This document shows positions 63,401 to 64,000 of a stretch of 64,000 nucleotides of DNA, piece by piece. The stretch covers positions 1 to 64,000 of the forward strand of contig NZ_JAUSUR010000005.1 in NCBI RefSeq assembly GCF_030814225.1, read 5' to 3'. The notes under the pieces were generated by a model, which worked only from the letters and a program-made list of their open reading frames with translations, was not told where the DNA came from and did not search any database. This DNA is from Breznakia pachnodae. Lineage in GTDB: Bacteria > Bacillota_I > Bacilli_A > Erysipelotrichales > Erysipelotrichaceae. The position numbers and the translations under genes were made by a program. Position 1 is the stretch's first letter; every line of letters starts with the position of its first letter.

Positions 63401-63805
63401 ATGGGTAAAATTAAGAATGCTCTATATCGTTTCTTGCAAGGTCGTTATGGAAATGACCAATTAAATAAATTTATCTATGTAATATTATTTGCAGTATTAC
63501 TATTAAATTTATTTGTAGTGAAATCTTCTTATATGACGATCGCAACTTATCTGTTATTAGCAATTTTATTATTTCGTACATATTCTAGAAATATCTACAA
63601 AAGAAGAATGGAAAACACTAAATTCTTGAATCTGACAAAACCTATTCGTAGACGTTTTTCGATTCTGTCAAAAAACAGAAAGGACAAAGCAAATAAATAT
63701 TATTTATGTCCAAGTTGTTCTCAAACGGTTCGTGTCCCTAGAGGAAAAGGAAAGATTGAGATTAAATGTCCAAAGTGTCAGACAAAATTCACAAAATCAA
63801 CATAA
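63401..63805 (+). CDS. Membrane protein with C-terminal zinc ribbon
   Basis: The 134-residue protein has a basic N-terminus, two membrane helices (about residues 24-40 and 45-60), a basic linker, and a zinc ribbon with CPSC (about residues 103-106) and CPKC (about residues 123-126). Such proteins are widespread in Firmicutes, but the function is not known. AAAGGAT precedes the ATG. It has its own shared terminator. Confidence 0.72.
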   Translation: MGKIKNALYRFLQGRYGNDQLNKFIYVILFAVLLLNLFVVKSSYMTIATYLLLAILLFRTYSRNIYKRRMENTKFLNLTKPIRRRFSILSKNRKDKANKYYLCPSCSQTVRVPRGKGKIEIKCPKCQTKFTKST

Positions 63806-63806
63806 C

Positions 63807-63841
63807 AAAAAAGCTCTGCGATTAAACCGCAGGGCTTTCTT
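63807..63841. terminator. Bidirectional terminator between the zinc-ribbon gene and P-type ATPase gene
   Basis: AAAGCTCTGCG (63810-63820) and CGCAGGGCTTT (63828-63838) form an 11-pair stem with one G-T, flanked by A and T runs. Confidence 0.8.
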
Positions 63842-64000
63842 ATAGATGTAGTCTCATTGCATTGATTGCAACTATAATTGTACTTAATGACATTAGAATT
63901 GCTCCTATTGCAGGACTTAACACAATTCCAATTGGAGCAAACACTCCTGCTGCTAGTGGTATCGCCAGGATATTATATCCTGCTCCCCACCAGAGATTTT
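63840..64000 (-). CDS. copB: Heavy-metal P1B-type ATPase, C-terminal end (CopB-like), partial
   Basis: Only the last 53 codons lie in the window. The reading from the right edge gives [20 protein letters not shown] and then the final helix [16 protein letters not shown] before TAA (63840-63842). The NLWWGAGYN segment and the MSLSTxxVAxNAxRL ending belong to the last two membrane helices of P1B ATPases, nearest to CopB types that export copper or silver. The N-terminal part and substrate-binding CPx/CPH motif are outside the window. Confidence 0.85.
   Translation of the reverse strand, partial: NLWWGAGYNILAIPLAAGVFAPIGIVLSPAIGAILMSLSTIIVAINAMRLHL

Overview
The window is an AT-rich chromosomal segment of a low-GC Gram-positive bacterium (Bacillota). 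The gene set fits the Erysipelotrichia and relatives best, but that placement is inference: no rRNA gene lies inside the window. The evidence for a walled Firmicute is FtsA/FtsZ/SepF/DivIVA/DivIB, PrkC with PASTA repeats, T-box leaders, a class B sortase, Suf iron-sulfur assembly genes and type III glutamine synthetase. No transposon, CRISPR array or phage structural gene was seen.

Layout. 1-0.5 kb: a promoter firing off the left edge (probably an rRNA operon leader) and a tRNA-Leu(CAA). 0.5-4.2 kb: uracil permease, ftsZ, ftsA. 4.4-13.8 kb: rpmB convergent with a long minus-strand operon priA-rsmB-rlmN-prpC-prkC-rsgA-rpe-thiN, the Bacillus-type order but without def and fmt. 13.9-16.8 kb: a methyltransferase, an SPFH/NfeD pair and a small XRE regulator plus membrane protein operon preceded by three copies of one operator. 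16.8-19.9 kb: sufCDB. 20-26 kb: gltBD (glutamate synthase). 26-32.4 kb: a lactonase-like beta-propeller, a GNAT, ileS under an Ile T-box, divIVA, ylmH, sepF. 32.5-39 kb: threonine/aspartate-family biosynthesis as two divergent operons, thrC-thrB-ACT regulator and hom-lysC-asd. 39-41.4 kb: a very short rubredoxin, then a LysR/YeiH divergent pair. 41.4-47.2 kb: fakA, asp23, divIB, murB, murG, sortase B. 47.3-53.8 kb: pyrG, an ANTAR RNA-binding regulator, a degenerate glutamine synthetase, and the intact type III glutamine synthetase glnN. 53.8-57.6 kb: an anchored unknown protein and metNIQ under a Met T-box. 57.6-64 kb: a hydrolase, NAD salvage genes (pncA-pncB) with a YjdF-like membrane protein, a divergent pair of HTH regulators, an AlkC-like repair protein, a zinc-ribbon membrane protein, and the 3' end of a CopB-type P-type ATPase.

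The most interesting system is a candidate nitrogen-control circuit. The leaders of glnN (51584-51628) and gltB (26011-26060) each contain a small hairpin with an AxxGxx hexaloop that overlaps the 5' arm of an intrinsic terminator. This is the geometry of an ANTAR antitermination target. Both genes make glutamine/glutamate, and the window encodes one ANTAR protein (48911-49477), whose receiver domain has Asn where the phospho-acceptor Asp is expected. It is co-transcribed with a glutamine synthetase homologue (49499-50773) that has lost several metal-binding and catalytic residues, and with CTP synthase, a glutamine-using enzyme. I infer that the pseudo-glutamine synthetase may be a glutamine/nucleotide sensor that controls the ANTAR protein, which in turn lets RNA polymerase read into glnN and gltBD. 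Only one hairpin is visible per leader, whereas characterised ANTAR targets have two, so this could be a variant of the known mechanism.

Many gene starts were moved downstream from the longest reading frame because a Shine-Dalgarno sequence lies inside the apparent N-terminus; each case is noted in its entry.
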